From: Rugosimonospora acidiphila
GTDB taxonomy: Bacteria > Actinomycetota > Actinomycetes > Mycobacteriales > Micromonosporaceae
Direction of reading: 5' to 3'
Assembly (NCBI RefSeq): GCF_039543385.1
Contig: NZ_BAABJQ010000008.1
Location: forward strand, 1 to 64,000
DNA: 64,000 bases
Both the position numbers and the translations under genes were made by a program. Position 1 is the first letter of the stretch. Each line of letters begins with the position of its first letter. Below, one piece after another: positions 8,056 through 17,344 of this stretch. Under the pieces are notes generated by a model. That model saw only the letters and a program-made list of their open reading frames with translations, was not told the DNA's origin and made no database searches.

Positions 8056-9195
8056 TCAGGGCAGCCGGGCCACGAGGTTCAGGACGCGGGTGTACTGGGT
8101 GGCGCCGAAGTTGTCGTCGCTGATCAGGCTGACCCCGGCAAAGCCGGCCACGTCGGCGGTCACCGCCATGCCCTCGTAGTTGTCCAGCAGCGGGTTGGCC
8201 TGCGTCTGCCGCGACGGCGCGCCGAGGGTCGGGCACTTCACGAGGTCGGCGACGAGGCTCTTGCGCACCACGTCGGCGGCGGGCGCGGTCGCCAGGTCGG
8301 TGACGGCGCTGACGTTCTTGGCCCGGCTCAGCCCGGTCACCGCGTACAGCTGCACGTCGTTGCCGACCGGGGCGTTGAACGAGGCCTCCTCGACCAGCAG
8401 CGAATCGCGGCCGTACGCGGTGGCCTCCGCGATCCGGTTGCCCGGTTGGGCCCGGTACGCGACCTGCTTGGTCAGCGTCCAGTTGCCGTGGCGGTCGGCG
8501 TCGTAGACCAGGAACCGGTGCAGGGTCGCGTCACCGTTGGCGGCCACGTCGCCGGAGAGCGCGCCCTCCATCGAGGCGATGATCTCCGTGCCGGACGGCG
8601 TGATGGTCAGACCCTCCAGCGTCGCGTTACTGGTGGCCTGGCCGGCCGGCGTGGTGCCGGTGACCGCGAACCGGGCCGGTACGGGCAGCGACGACTTCTG
8701 GACGCCGTCGCGACCGAAGATCCGGATCGACGGCTCGGTCTCCGAGCTGACCACGTAGTCGCCGTTCGGGAGCACGGCCAGGCCCTCATTGTCCGAGTTG
8801 GTGCCGTCGTACGGGGTGCCGTCGGGCCGCTTCAGGACCAGCGGGTCACGGACCACGACCGGGTTCGCCGGGTTGCGGAAGAACCAGATCCGGGCCGGGT
8901 CACTGGCGTGGTTGTCCACAGTGGATGCCCAGGCCAGCGACCGGGGGTCGTAGGCCAGGGAGGACAGGCCGCCCACCTCGATGCCGTGGTAGGTCAGCTT
9001 GTCCAGGGCGTCACTGAAGTCGACCGCCAGCGCCGAGGGCGCGCACGAGCGACCGGCGAGGATGCCGCCGATGCCGTGCGCGGCCGACGCCGGCTGCGCC
9101 TGCGCGGCGCCGGCGGTCGCCGCGAGACTGGTCAGGACCACCGCGGCGGTGGAGGCCGCGGCGATCAGCGCGCGGCGTGATGTCGTCAGGGACAC
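8056..9195 (-). CDS. secreted esterase-like protein of the phytase family
   Basis: A 379-residue exported protein. The GTG at 9193-9195 has AGGAG at good spacing and opens a signal peptide (TTSRRALIAAASTAAVVLTS, then an Ala-rich region cut near AQAQPA). The mature part matches the esterase-like activity of phytase family (six-bladed propeller): GGLSSLAYDPRSLAWASTVD, NSDNEGLAVLPNGDYVVSSE, NATLEGLTITPSGTEIIASM and the late NYEGMAVTADVAG motif. Members are calcium-dependent phosphoesterase-like proteins often made under phosphate limitation. Activity is inferred from family only. It is a single gene bounded by a palindromic terminator and regulator debris. Confidence 0.85.
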   Translation of the reverse strand: MSLTTSRRALIAAASTAAVVLTSLAATAGAAQAQPASAAHGIGGILAGRSCAPSALAVDFSDALDKLTYHGIEVGGLSSLAYDPRSLAWASTVDNHASDPARIWFFRNPANPVVVRDPLVLKRPDGTPYDGTNSDNEGLAVLPNGDYVVSSETEPSIRIFGRDGVQKSSLPVPARFAVTGTTPAGQATSNATLEGLTITPSGTEIIASMEGALSGDVAANGDATLHRFLVYDADRHGNWTLTKQVAYRAQPGNRIAEATAYGRDSLLVEEASFNAPVGNDVQLYAVTGLSRAKNVSAVTDLATAPAADVVRKSLVADLVKCPTLGAPSRQTQANPLLDNYEGMAVTADVAGFAGVSLISDDNFGATQYTRVLNLVARLP

Positions 9196-9417
9196 GAAAC
9201 TCCTCACGAAGGGAAAGATCTCGTTCAGGGGTTTACCGCAGCCGGGTGTCCATTGTGCGGCCGGCGTCTGACCAACGGACGAAGGCCCGCGCCGGCCGCC
9301 GGTGACCGCGTGGAACGCGGGATCGTGGCGATGGGGGTCGCGGCCGGGCTGACCTGGTTCGGGACGACCCACCACCGTGGACATCGGCGGGGTCGTGGCG
9401 GACGGGCGTTCGCCGGC

Positions 9418-9540
9418 TCAGTCGATCGCGCCGGACCGCAGCGCGTAGGCGACCGCGTGCGTACAGTTGCGCAGCTGTATCAGGCTCTTAACGGTGCGTT
9501 CCGAGTAGTTCAGCTCGCTGGCGACCGCACCGGTGTTGTT
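9418..9540 (-). pseudogene. remnant of a LuxR/NarL-type helix-turn-helix domain
   Basis: On the minus strand a short frame reads NTGAVASELNYSERTVKSLI, then QLRNCTHAVAYALRSGAID and a stop. This is the end of a LuxR-type DNA-binding domain (xxIAxELxYSERTVKxxI...LRNRxHAVAYALRxG), but about seven residues of the recognition-helix-to-last-helix linker are missing, and no receiver or upstream part is found. I read it as a decayed regulator. Confidence 0.55.
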
Positions 9541-9665
9541 TGAAGATGGGGCGAGGGGGTCGGGCCTGGGGTCTTCCGAGCGCCGGTGAGATCATCGCGG
9601 ACAGCGTCGGCGCAGGGCGACAATCGCGATGTCGTCGCAACGATTCCGTGGGCCCATCCCGACGG

Positions 9666-10553
9666 TCAGCGCACGGTTCGCGTCCGGAACGGTGCGAGGG
9701 TGGCACGGATCTGGTCGCCCGCGCCCCAGTCGTCGTCGAACTGGGCCAGCACGGCGAGGTGCTGTCGCAGCTGAATGATCGGCATGCGGGCCCGCCAGTC
9801 GGTATCAAGGGCGGTCAGCTCCGCATAGATCTCGAAGAACCGTTGCGCCTCGGGTGGGGGTGCGGTGGACCACACGTGGGCGAGGTCGACCTCGGCCCAC
9901 ATGTAGGACACGGCCGGGTCGATCAGCGCGGGCTGGCCGTCCGGGGTGGCCAGGAGGTTCTGTGCCCACAGGTCGCCGTGCGTCAGGCATGCCGGCCGGT
10001 CCGGTAGCAGGTCGGGCAGCCGCTGGCACAGCCGCTCCAGCGCTGCCCGGTCCGCGGGGTCGAGCGCCGCGTCGACGCGGGGCTGCCCGAGCCACCGAAG
10101 CAGCCGGTGCTGTGCGAAGAACGCGAAGCCGTCGTCATCCCACGTATTGACCTGGCGGCGGCGGCCCAGCCAGTTGTGGCGGTGCCATCCGAAGCGAGGA
10201 TGGGTCGTGTTCAGGTGCAGGCGGGCGAGTGCGTGTGCGAACTGCTCCCAAAAGGTCTCGCTGGGCGGCCTCGGCCGCAGCACCGACAACACCAGCAGTT
10301 CTCGGTCCGCCAGGATCACCTCGGGCGTCGCCACGCCGCCGAGCTCGCGCAGCGCGGTCAGCCCTTCGGCCTCTGCGACGAAGGCGTCGTCGGCCGGCGT
10401 GTCGGCGAAGGCCTTGACGAACACCGGCGGCGCCTCCCGCCGGGTGGCTATGCCCGCGAGCGCCGCGATCCCACCTGTGGCCGGCTCCACTGTGACGACA
10501 TCGTGCATCCCGGCCCGGAGCAGTCGCTCCAGCAGGAACGTCGTCGGGCGCAT
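9666..10553 (-). CDS. fructosamine-3-kinase family phosphotransferase
   Basis: A 295-residue cytoplasmic kinase of the fructosamine/ketosamine-3-kinase and aminoglycoside-phosphotransferase fold. Visible motifs: PPVFVKAFAD (ATP-lysine strand), the catalytic loop CLTHGDLWAQNLLATPDGQP and the metal-binding segment LIDPAVSYMWAEVDLAHVW, all diagnostic of the FN3K family (HGDLWxxN, DPAxxYxxxExDLA). It also has the family's WHRHNWLG substrate-loop region. Such enzymes phosphorylate ketoamines on glycated proteins or metabolites so that they break down. The ATG at 10553 or the GTG just before it (AGGAG at 9 or 6 bases) is the start. It is a single gene. Confidence 0.85.
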   Translation of the reverse strand: MRPTTFLLERLLRAGMHDVVTVEPATGGIAALAGIATRREAPPVFVKAFADTPADDAFVAEAEGLTALRELGGVATPEVILADRELLVLSVLRPRPPSETFWEQFAHALARLHLNTTHPRFGWHRHNWLGRRRQVNTWDDDGFAFFAQHRLLRWLGQPRVDAALDPADRAALERLCQRLPDLLPDRPACLTHGDLWAQNLLATPDGQPALIDPAVSYMWAEVDLAHVWSTAPPPEAQRFFEIYAELTALDTDWRARMPIIQLRQHLAVLAQFDDDWGAGDQIRATLAPFRTRTVR

Positions 10554-10974
10554 CACGAAGGGCTCCTCGCCTGCGGGTGCTTGTTCGCCAGATCTTATGT
10601 CAACGACGCCCGACCACCCCGGAAGACCGTCCTCCGGTCCGAGATGAGGCGACACAGCATGCCGCGCAGCTGTTGTCGCGGCGCATTCGCCGGCCGGTAC
10701 CGGTGGGATCGACTCCTTCTGCGTTGTGGTCCGGACGGCCCCGCCGCACGCTGGGGTGTCTCCTCGAGGGCACCGAATCCGCCACGGAAGGGCGCTCACC
10801 AGATGCTCGGATCGACGTTCCCCGGGGTCAGGTGTCGCAGTGTCGCGACGTCTGACCCCGGGAAACGATTCGACGCCCGGCCGCCAGCCTTTCCTGTATT
10901 AACGGCGCTGCGCAGGTTGATCTGGCCCGCCGCCTCGGCTGGACGGGTAGATCAGATCGTCAGGGTGTGGTTCC
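10554..10974. other. intergenic region between kinase and xylanase genes
   Basis: No gene is supported here. The region must hold the leftward promoter for the kinase and the end of the xylanase transcript; a long hairpin at 10817-10866 fits the latter. Confidence 0.4.
10817..10866 (-). terminator. long hairpin downstream of the GH10 xylanase gene
   Basis: Arms 10817-10831 and 10852-10866 (GTTCCCCGGGGTCAG and a complement with one mismatch) enclose a 20-nt loop that itself contains a short GTCGC/GCGAC pairing. It lies about 110 bp past the stop of the leftward xylanase gene. Confidence 0.55.
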
Positions 10975-12426
10975 CTAAGACACCAGCTTGAACTGCTGAT
11001 TGGCTTGGCCGCTGCACGAGTACAACTGGATCTGCGCCCCGTTTGCAGTGCTCCAGACGTCCAGGCACCGTCCGGATTGCACGCCGGTGATGGTGCCATT
11101 GGAGTTGACGTTCCACTGCTGGTTGGTCTGTCCGTTGCAGCTGTAGATCTGGATGGCTGCGCCGTTGCCGGAACCCGCCGCGTCCAGGCACATGTTGCCG
11201 TAGACGGTCAGCTGCTTGCTCGCGGTGTACGTCCAGGACTGGTTGGACTGGCCGTGACAGTCGTACAACTGCACTCGGGTGCCGTTGTTGTGCGAAACAT
11301 TGGGCACATCGATACACCGGCCAGACTGGCTACCCACAATGCGAGCGCTACCACCCGCGGGTGGCGTGCTGCTGGGCGTTGGACTGGCCGTGATCGGGGT
11401 GCTGGGGGTGGTGGGCGGGGCGGAGTTGAGGGCGTTGAGTACCGAGGTGTAAGCCGCCTTCTTGTTGCCGCTGCCGTCGAAGAGGAGGGGGCTTTCGCTG
11501 GAGCGCCAGGAGTCGCTGTCGCGTACGCCCCAGACGGTGATGCCGACGCATCGGGGCACGTTGACGCACGCCTGGGTGAGGCCGCCGTACTGGGTGGTGG
11601 AGGCGTTGGTGACGTCGGCTTCGGTCAGTGCCACGTCCACGCCCAGGGCAGCAAAGCTGGACAGGGTTGTCTGGAAGTTGCTCGGCAGGGAGCTGCCTCC
11701 GGTGAAATGGGTCTGCAGGCCGACGCAGTCGATGGGTACCCCACGGCTCTTGAAGTCCTTGACCATGTTGTACACGCCCTGCGTTTTGGCGTAACTCCAG
11801 TTTTCGATGTTGTAGTCGTTGTAGCACAGCTTGGTCGACGGGTCGGCTGCCCGGGCGGTCCGGAACGCCACCTCGATCCAGTCGTTGCCGGTGCCCTGCA
11901 GATTGGACTGCCGTCGGCTGCCGTCTTCGTTGAACGCTTCGTTGACCACGTCCCAGTAGGCCAGCTTGCCCTGGTAGTGGGCCATCACCTTCTGGATGTG
12001 GTTGATCATCGCGTTGCGTAGCGCGGTACCGCTGAGCGACTGCATCCAGCCAGGCTGCTGCGAGTGCCAGGCCAGAGTGTGACCGCGTACCCGCATGCCG
12101 TGGCTGGTGGCCCAGTTGTAGATCTGGTCGCCGGCGGTGAAGTTGAACTGGTTCTGTTGGGGTTCGGTCGCGTCGGGTTTCATCTCGTTCTCCGGCGTGA
12201 CCATGTTGAACTCACGGGCGGCGATCGTGGTGTAAGCCGAATCGCCCAGCCTGCCCGCGGCGATCGCGGTACCGAAGTAGCGGCCCGACTGCGCCGCCGC
12301 GGCGCCGAGTGTCGTGGCGGCCGCGTTGGCGTTGGTAGCCACGATCCCGGCGCCGACCAGGACCAGCGCGCTCGCGGCGCTGGTCAGCGCCAGCCGGTAC
12401 CGGTCACGTCTTGTCATCTGTTTCAT
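10975..12426 (-). CDS. secreted endo-1,4-beta-xylanase, GH10 with C-terminal CBM13
   Basis: A 483-residue exported xylanase that cuts internal beta-1,4 bonds of xylan by a retaining mechanism. The order is a signal peptide (about 1-36, ending ATNANA), a GH10 barrel (about 38-335), a Pro/Thr/Ser linker (337-358) and a ricin-type beta-trefoil CBM13 (about 362-483) with three QxW-type repeats. The acid/base is Glu163 in WDVVNEAFNEDG and the nucleophile Glu269 in ALTEADV. Subsite motifs TPENEMK and GHTLAWH are intact. The ATG at 12426 has AGGAG four bases upstream; the frame upstream of it is not used. A promoter with a TTGACA box is seen at 12654-12682, giving a leader of about 200 nt. Confidence 0.95.
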   Translation of the reverse strand: MKQMTRRDRYRLALTSAASALVLVGAGIVATNANAAATTLGAAAAQSGRYFGTAIAAGRLGDSAYTTIAAREFNMVTPENEMKPDATEPQQNQFNFTAGDQIYNWATSHGMRVRGHTLAWHSQQPGWMQSLSGTALRNAMINHIQKVMAHYQGKLAYWDVVNEAFNEDGSRRQSNLQGTGNDWIEVAFRTARAADPSTKLCYNDYNIENWSYAKTQGVYNMVKDFKSRGVPIDCVGLQTHFTGGSSLPSNFQTTLSSFAALGVDVALTEADVTNASTTQYGGLTQACVNVPRCVGITVWGVRDSDSWRSSESPLLFDGSGNKKAAYTSVLNALNSAPPTTPSTPITASPTPSSTPPAGGSARIVGSQSGRCIDVPNVSHNNGTRVQLYDCHGQSNQSWTYTASKQLTVYGNMCLDAAGSGNGAAIQIYSCNGQTNQQWNVNSNGTITGVQSGRCLDVWSTANGAQIQLYSCSGQANQQFKLVS

Positions 12427-12653
12427 GACACTCCTCGATCCAACATCGGTGCGCGACCACGAATCGACGTGTGCGCGCACCACTGACACAGGGGTGTGAT
12501 GCGCCATCTGGCGGCGATCGCAGGCGCGGGTCAGAGGCCAGCCGCGCGACGAATTGCCCGTCGTCGCGCGTCCGCTGTGAGGCAACCGCGCCGCGGCACC
12601 CCGCCCGAACCTGTGATGTGGATCGGCTCCCACTGGACCAACATGTGTCAGAT

Positions 12654-12682
12654 AGTGTGTTCGCAGTACGCGAAGGTGTCAA
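12654..12682 (-). promoter_or_regulatory. candidate promoter and operator of the GH10 xylanase gene
   Basis: On the minus strand a perfect TTGACA (12677-12682) is followed by a 17-bp spacer and CACACT (12654-12659) as a weak -10 box. The spacer contains a palindrome TTCGC-N5-GCGAA (12660-12674), placed where a repressor would block polymerase. The promoter begins immediately after the stop of the upstream regulator gene. Confidence 0.5.
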
Positions 12683-12683
12683 T

Positions 12684-13649
12684 CTAACTGCGCTTTACAG
12701 TGCGACCATCGCTGGCCATCTCCGCTGTGGTGTGGGCTCGGATCTCGGGGTAAGGGGAGTCACTGAACTGGGTCACGACGGCGCGGACGTGTTCCTGAGC
12801 CTGTTCGGCGAGCCCGTCGTAGACGGAGACGAAGACTTCTCGCGCATCCGCGCGGGGCCAATGGGCGGGCATCAGCTCGATCGGCAGCTGCGGGTCAATG
12901 ATGGGGAAGTGCCGGTAGGCATCCATGATCCCGGTGCGGGCGTGAACTGCGGCGGCGCCAGAGATTCTTCCGCTGCGGATGCGGGGCAGCACCGACTTCC
13001 AGCGCCGGATGAAGCTGCTGTAGCGGCGTGCGATGGCGGCGATGTCCCAGGCGTCGATCGGGTTGCGGTTGGTCTGGGTCGCGAGTTCCACGTGCCGGGC
13101 CCGGAACATGGTCATGGTGCCCGAGGTTGTCGCGGTCAGCTGGTCCTTCACGGTTGGGTTCGGCGCGTCGGGTGAGACCCAGAGCGCGTCGTACAGGGGC
13201 GCGTACCCCAGCCATCGCAGTTGGCCCCGTAGCGCCCGTCGCTGGCTGCGCTCCTCCTGCGGGAACGAGAAGGAAACGAGGGTCCAGAACCCATCCCAAG
13301 GGTCAGCCCGAGTCGCGAACCTGGCGATCCAGGCACCACCCGCCGCCAGGTTGCCGACTGCGGCCGGGGTCAGGCGGTAGGAACTGTAGCGCCCGTCCCG
13401 GCTGCTCTCCAGTATCCCGCGCCGGGACAGCCGGCTGATGGCGGTGCGTGCGGCGCCGCTGCCGATCCCGGCCTCGCCGAGCAGGGCGACGATCGACGCG
13501 GACGGTAGCCAGGCCTGTGTGCGCATGGTGTAGTCGGCCACCAGCGTCACGGCCAGGCTCTGTGCCGTACTACCGGTCTGGTGGCGCGGCAGACGCACGG
13601 TCTCGGCCTCGTCGGGGAAGACGTCCTCGATGTCGTACGGGCTGACCAC
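12684..13649 (-). CDS. PaaX-family transcriptional regulator
   Basis: A 321-residue regulator with the PaaX layout: an N-terminal winged helix-turn-helix (about residues 30-100: SIVALLGEAGIGSGAARTAI, SRLSRRGILESSRDGRYSSY), a central domain with DPWDGFWTLVSFSFPQEERS and RGQLRWLGYAPLYDALWVSP, and the C-terminal PaaX-C region (FIRRWKSVLPRI, MDAYRHFPIIDPQLPIELMP, HWPRADAREVFVSVYDGL). The founding member represses phenylacetate degradation through a CoA-ester ligand, but actinomycete paralogues control many pathways and no phenylacetate genes are nearby. It starts at GTG with GGAG seven bases upstream. It is transcribed toward the GH10 gene, whose own promoter starts right at its stop. Confidence 0.88.
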   Translation of the reverse strand: MVSPYDIEDVFPDEAETVRLPRHQTGSTAQSLAVTLVADYTMRTQAWLPSASIVALLGEAGIGSGAARTAISRLSRRGILESSRDGRYSSYRLTPAAVGNLAAGGAWIARFATRADPWDGFWTLVSFSFPQEERSQRRALRGQLRWLGYAPLYDALWVSPDAPNPTVKDQLTATTSGTMTMFRARHVELATQTNRNPIDAWDIAAIARRYSSFIRRWKSVLPRIRSGRISGAAAVHARTGIMDAYRHFPIIDPQLPIELMPAHWPRADAREVFVSVYDGLAEQAQEHVRAVVTQFSDSPYPEIRAHTTAEMASDGRTVKRS

Positions 13650-14040
13650 GGCAGAGCTCCAGTGTCGAGTTTGGACATGACCGACGGCGGTTGGTCGGCG
13701 CGGCGCCGGCCATGATCATTCACTCCCATGGTTATGCGTGGCTCCGACCCTACCTGGTGGACCCCATCGCCCACCCGCGGTGCTCGACGGGTCAGCCACC
13801 GAAGAACATCGATTGACAGGTGAGCGTCCCGCGTGCACGATAGGTGACACATGACAGGGTCGTCAGGCACGTCGACAGCTGCGGATCCGAACCAGCGTCC
13901 TGAGCCGGATCTCCGGTAGCGCGACGACCGGCAAAACCCACAGTCGTACGACGCCGCCCGCCGGTGACCTCGTCCAGGCCAGCGACGACTCGGGCGGCTC
14001 GTAGTACCTCCTGGCCCGTCCTCACGAGGAGGAAGCACCC
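13650..14040. other. divergent intergenic region between PaaX gene and GH11 gene
   Basis: No gene is supported. The last bases (GAGGAGGAAGCACCC) form a strong ribosome-binding site for the GH11 gene at 14041. Promoters for both directions should lie here; I could not identify convincing -35/-10 pairs. Confidence 0.4.
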
Positions 14041-15072
<1,032 letters not shown>

Positions 15073-15203
15073 CCCTCGAGTACCCCCGGCGACGCGGCGG
15101 CCCGACGGTCGCCGCGCCGCCCCCGTTCGCCTTCCGGCGTCCGATTTGTGGGTACGGCGTATGCATCGACATGGCTCGCTGTAGGCGTCAGGCTTGCCCG
15201 GAG

Positions 15204-15217
15204 TGTTAGCGGTAACA
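15204..15217. promoter_or_regulatory. candidate operator ahead of the GH62 gene
   Basis: TGTTAGCGGTAACA is a palindrome with perfect 5-bp arms (TGTTA and TAACA) around GCGG. It looks like a LacI-family operator. It lies 175 bp upstream of the GH62 start, inside otherwise non-coding DNA. Confidence 0.4.
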
Positions 15218-15240
15218 TTGATGTGTCGCGATTCCTGTAC

Positions 15241-15375
15241 GACTCCGGTGGCCGTGTGGTCGGGGTGGAGTCCGGGCTGCGCCTGGAGGTGACGGGCGGT
15301 GGTACGGCCAACGGCACCGCGGTGGAGATCTCGATGTGCAACGGCGGGAGCAATCAGAACTGGACTCAAGGCTGA
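15241..15375 (+). pseudogene. detached CBM13 (ricin-type lectin) fragment
   Basis: The frame reads GRVVGVESGLRLEVTGGGTA and continues NGTAVEISMCNGGSNQNWTQG to a stop. It parallels the third lobe of the CBM13 of the gene just downstream (GSVVGVESGLCLDVTGGGTA). One conserved Cys is now Arg and an IWTC has become ISMC. There is no upstream catalytic domain or start. It ends 17 bp before the GH62 start codon. Confidence 0.7.
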
Positions 15376-15392
15376 CTCGAAGGGAGCTCGTT

Positions 15393-16844
15393 ATGAACAG
15401 AGGAAGAGGCGGTCGCAGGCGTCAAGCGCTGATCACGGCGCTCGCCACGGTCGCCGCGGCCGCAGTGGCGTTCGCAGTGACGGTGGTGGCCAGCCCGGCT
15501 CGAGCGGATGTCACCGGCGCCGTGCGTGGCGTTGGTTCGGGCCGGTGTCTGGACGTGGTGGGCCAGAGCCAGACAGATGGCGCCCTCCTGCAGATCTATG
15601 ACTGCTCGGGCGGGGCCAACCAGCGGTGGACGTCGACCGCCAGCAACCAGCTGACGGTGTACGGCAACAAGTGCCTGGATGTGCCCAACCATGCGCGGAC
15701 CGCCGGTACCCGGGTGCAGATCTGGACGTGCAGCGGCGGGGCCAACCAACAGTGGCGGCTCAACTCCGATGGCAGCGTGGTCGGGGTGGAGTCCGGGCTG
15801 TGCCTGGACGTGACGGGCGGCGGTACGGCCAACGGCGCCGCGGTGGAGATCTGGACGTGCAACGGCGGCTCCAACCAGAAATGGACCGGTCTGTCGACCA
15901 CGTCACCGACCCCGACCCCGACCCCGACCGGAGGCGGCACGTGCTCTCTCCCGGCGACGTACCACTGGACATCCACTGGTGCGTTGGCAACGCCGCAGCA
16001 CGGCTGGGTATCGCTCAAGGACTTCACCAACGTCGTCTACAACGGCAAGCACCTGGTCTACGGGTCGAACGTCTCAGGGTCGTCGTACGGCTCGATGAAC
16101 TTCAGTCCCTTCACGAACTGGTCCGACATGGCCTCGGCCAGCCAGAACGGGATGAGCCAGGCGACAGTTGCGCCCACGCTGTTCTACTTCGCGCCAAAGA
16201 ACATCTGGGTACTGGCCTACCAGTGGGGCGCCTGGCCCTTCATCTACCGGACGTCGAGCGACCCCACCAACGCCAACGGCTGGTCCTCGCCGCAGCCGCT
16301 CTTTACCGGCAGCATTTCCAACTCCGGCACCGGCCCGATCGACCAGACTCTGATCGGTGACGGCTCGAACATGTATCTGTTCTTCGCCGGGGACAACGGC
16401 AACATCTACCGGGCGAGTATGCCGATCGGAAACTTCCCGGGCAGCTTCGGCTCGTCCTACACGACCGTCCTGAGCGACTCGACCAACAACCTGTTCGAGG
16501 CGGTACAGGTCTACAAGGTCCAGGGCCAGAACCAGTACCTCATGATCGTCGAAGCGATTGGCAGCCAGGGACGCTACTTCCGCTCCTTCACGGCCTCCAG
16601 CCTCAGCGGTTCGTGGACCCCGCAGGCCAGCAGCGAGAGCAACCCCTTCGCGGGCAAGGCCAACAGCGGCGCCACCTGGACCAACGACATCAGCCATGGT
16701 GACCTGGTCCGCAACAATCCCGACCAGACCATGACCATCGACCCCTGTAACCTGCAACTGCTCTACCAGGGCAAGTCTCCCAGTGCGGGCGGCAGCTACG
16801 ACCAACTGCCGTGGCGGCCAGGCCTCCTGACCCTGCAGCGTTAG
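15393..16844 (+). CDS. secreted alpha-L-arabinofuranosidase, CBM13-GH62
   Basis: A 483-residue exported enzyme that removes arabinofuranosyl side groups from arabinoxylan. The ATG at 15393 has AGGGAG six bases upstream. It starts with an Arg-rich signal (ending SPARA), then an N-terminal three-lobed CBM13 (about 40-165), a PTPTPTPTGG linker and a five-bladed GH62 propeller (about 181-483). GH62 landmarks: the base Asp in GWVSLKDFTNVVYNGKHLVY, the modulator Asp in GPIDQTLIGD, and the acid Glu in NNLFEAVQVYKV. The C-terminal LPWRPGLLTLQR is typical. The N-terminal placement of CBM13 contrasts with the C-terminal one in the adjacent GH10 and GH54 proteins. Confidence 0.93.
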   Translation: MNRGRGGRRRQALITALATVAAAAVAFAVTVVASPARADVTGAVRGVGSGRCLDVVGQSQTDGALLQIYDCSGGANQRWTSTASNQLTVYGNKCLDVPNHARTAGTRVQIWTCSGGANQQWRLNSDGSVVGVESGLCLDVTGGGTANGAAVEIWTCNGGSNQKWTGLSTTSPTPTPTPTGGGTCSLPATYHWTSTGALATPQHGWVSLKDFTNVVYNGKHLVYGSNVSGSSYGSMNFSPFTNWSDMASASQNGMSQATVAPTLFYFAPKNIWVLAYQWGAWPFIYRTSSDPTNANGWSSPQPLFTGSISNSGTGPIDQTLIGDGSNMYLFFAGDNGNIYRASMPIGNFPGSFGSSYTTVLSDSTNNLFEAVQVYKVQGQNQYLMIVEAIGSQGRYFRSFTASSLSGSWTPQASSESNPFAGKANSGATWTNDISHGDLVRNNPDQTMTIDPCNLQLLYQGKSPSAGGSYDQLPWRPGLLTLQR

Positions 16845-16923
16845 AGGGTGACTCGCGGGTCGAGGGGTTCGGGTCACCTCCGGTAGCCCTCGGTTGTGTT
16901 TGCCCTGAACGGCCACAAGCGCA

Positions 16924-16994
16924 GACGACGGTGTCCTCTCACCGGACCATCCGGCAGTCGCCGATACCGGTTTCGGTGAGAGGACATCTTCGTC
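16924..16994. repeat. inverted repeat with 13-bp perfect core
   Basis: TGTCCTCTCACCG (16932-16944) is repeated inverted at 16974-16986, with flanks that also pair imperfectly to about 21 bp per arm; the enclosed loop is 29 nt. It lies 80 bp past the GH62 stop, so it may be a terminator-like hairpin. The long arms and AT-poor loop could equally be ends of a tiny decayed mobile element. Confidence 0.45.
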
Positions 16995-17105
16995 AGGCGA
17001 CCACACGACGGGCGTGCATGCGACGCCGAACGCTGCCGGCCGTCACGCGTCGGGGACCAACACGCGAGCAGCCAATACCCGTGGCCGTCCGGAGACGGCA
17101 CGATT

Positions 17106-17277
17106 TCCGGAGTGCAATCGGGTAGTGCGTGGACGCGAACGCCGCCGGTACCGCCAACGGCACGAAGATCATTTTGCGGACCTGTAACGGTGGGAGCAAC
17201 CAGCAGTGGAGCCTGCGCGGCTGAGCGCGGATCTGACCAGCAACGGCGGCGCCAACGAAGAAGTGGACCAGGACTGA
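17106..17277 (+). pseudogene. frameshifted CBM13 fragments ahead of the GH54 gene
   Basis: Allowing one missing base near 17123, the DNA encodes VQSG-CVDANAAGTANGTK and then IILRTCNGGSNQQWSLRG to a stop at 17224. This is nearly the same as the last 37 residues of the GH54 protein downstream (GVQSGRCVDANGAGTANGTK...). A second scrap at about 17236-17277 encodes NGGAN..KWTRT after another shift. Neither has a start or catalytic partner. Confidence 0.65.
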
Positions 17278-17344
17278 ACCGCACCGGCTGCCGTTCACAG
17301 CCGTTCGGGTCGTCGAGTCCGTCCCAACCATGAAGGGAAACACG

